A stretch of DNA of 64,000 bases from Kribbibacterium absianum. Lineage in GTDB: Bacteria; Actinomycetota; Coriobacteriia; Coriobacteriales; Atopobiaceae. Position numbers and translations under genes: made by a program. Location: positions 434,001 to 498,000 of the forward strand of contig NZ_JASJEX010000001.1 in assembly GCF_030067705.1 (NCBI RefSeq), written 5' to 3'. Below are positions 63,903 to 64,000 of the stretch, one piece after another (positions within the stretch are counted from its first letter, which is position 1; each line of letters opens with the position of its first letter). A model generated the notes under the pieces. That model was not told where the DNA came from. It was given only the letters and a program-made list of their open reading frames with translations, and did not search any database.

Positions 63903-64000
63903 CTACCGCTCTGTCAGCACGAATCGACCGCCGTCGCGTGCGAGCGTGAAGTCGCGGAGGTCGCCGCACCAGCCCCACGACCCGGAGTCAGGATCGCCGT
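63903..64000 (-). CDS. C-terminal end of an unidentified minus-strand protein
   Basis: An open reading frame enters from the right edge and ends with TAG at 63903-63905, reading DSGSWGWCGDLRDFTLARDGG then RFVLTER. Only about 31 residues are visible, so no family can be named. The codon pattern looks coding. The bidirectional hairpin at 63756-63800 would terminate it. Confidence 0.45.
   Translation of the reverse strand, partial: GDPDSGSWGWCGDLRDFTLARDGGRFVLTER

Overview
The window is high-GC (roughly two thirds G+C) bacterial chromosome with very dense, mostly operonic coding. The gene content points to an anaerobic actinobacterium of the class Coriobacteriia, probably near Olsenella/Atopobium. 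The supporting features are an anaerobic NrdD/NrdG reductase, a class III fructose-1,6-bisphosphatase, an unusual IMP dehydrogenase and tRNAs for G-ending codons. This placement is inferred from sequence features only. Phages, insertion sequences and CRISPR arrays were not seen.

Layout. 1-5.6 kb (minus): a lysine/diaminopimelate operon dapA-dapB-dapH-lysA-patA-M20 deacylase, the acetylase route. 5.9-6.1 kb: tRNA-Gln and tRNA-Glu with a promoter and terminator. 6.3-12.7 kb: an L,D-transpeptidase, a TrmH-type RNA methyltransferase, ftsH and a class III FBPase. 12.8-23 kb (plus): ileS-lspA-rluD, a GT2 glycosyltransferase, a Tritrichomonas-type IMP dehydrogenase and leuS. 23-36.1 kb (plus): a zinc-ribbon/PASTA membrane protein, then the information-processing series rimP-nusA-infB-rbfA-nrnA-truB-ribF-dnaG-rpoD, with a well-formed promoter and an attenuator-like terminator ahead of rimP. 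36.4-44 kb: trpS, nrdDG, a VOC protein and an AmmeMemoRadiSam pair (radical SAM enzyme plus a MEMO1-AMMECR1 fusion). 44.5-47.4 kb: a nonsense-interrupted nuclease-like gene and two unknown genes. 47.4-57.3 kb (minus): a complete shikimate/Phe/Tyr locus aroF-tyrA-aroB-aroA-aroC-pheA-aroE/K-aroQ. 57.6-63.8 kb (plus): a seven-gene surface-protein operon with a class B sortase, a SipW-type signal peptidase and secreted TasA-like proteins. A truncated minus-strand reading frame ends the window.

The genes form four working units: cell-wall precursor synthesis (DAP) and cross-linking, the translation/transcription core, aromatic amino acid synthesis from DAHP to prephenate derivatives in one locus, and a surface-matrix/pilus-like export and anchoring module.

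The features most worth a second look are: (i) a PTS EIIB-like domain carrying its phosphorylatable cysteine, fused to type II dehydroquinase; (ii) three arrays of a degenerate palindromic repeat with an exact 61-bp period and a 51-bp variant, at about 44.0, 45.6-46.1 and 51.2-51.7 kb, one of them inside the aro operon; (iii) the SipW/sortase B operon, whose substrates lack classical sorting signals; and (iv) an IMP dehydrogenase that matches the protozoan Tritrichomonas enzyme residue for residue around its active site.
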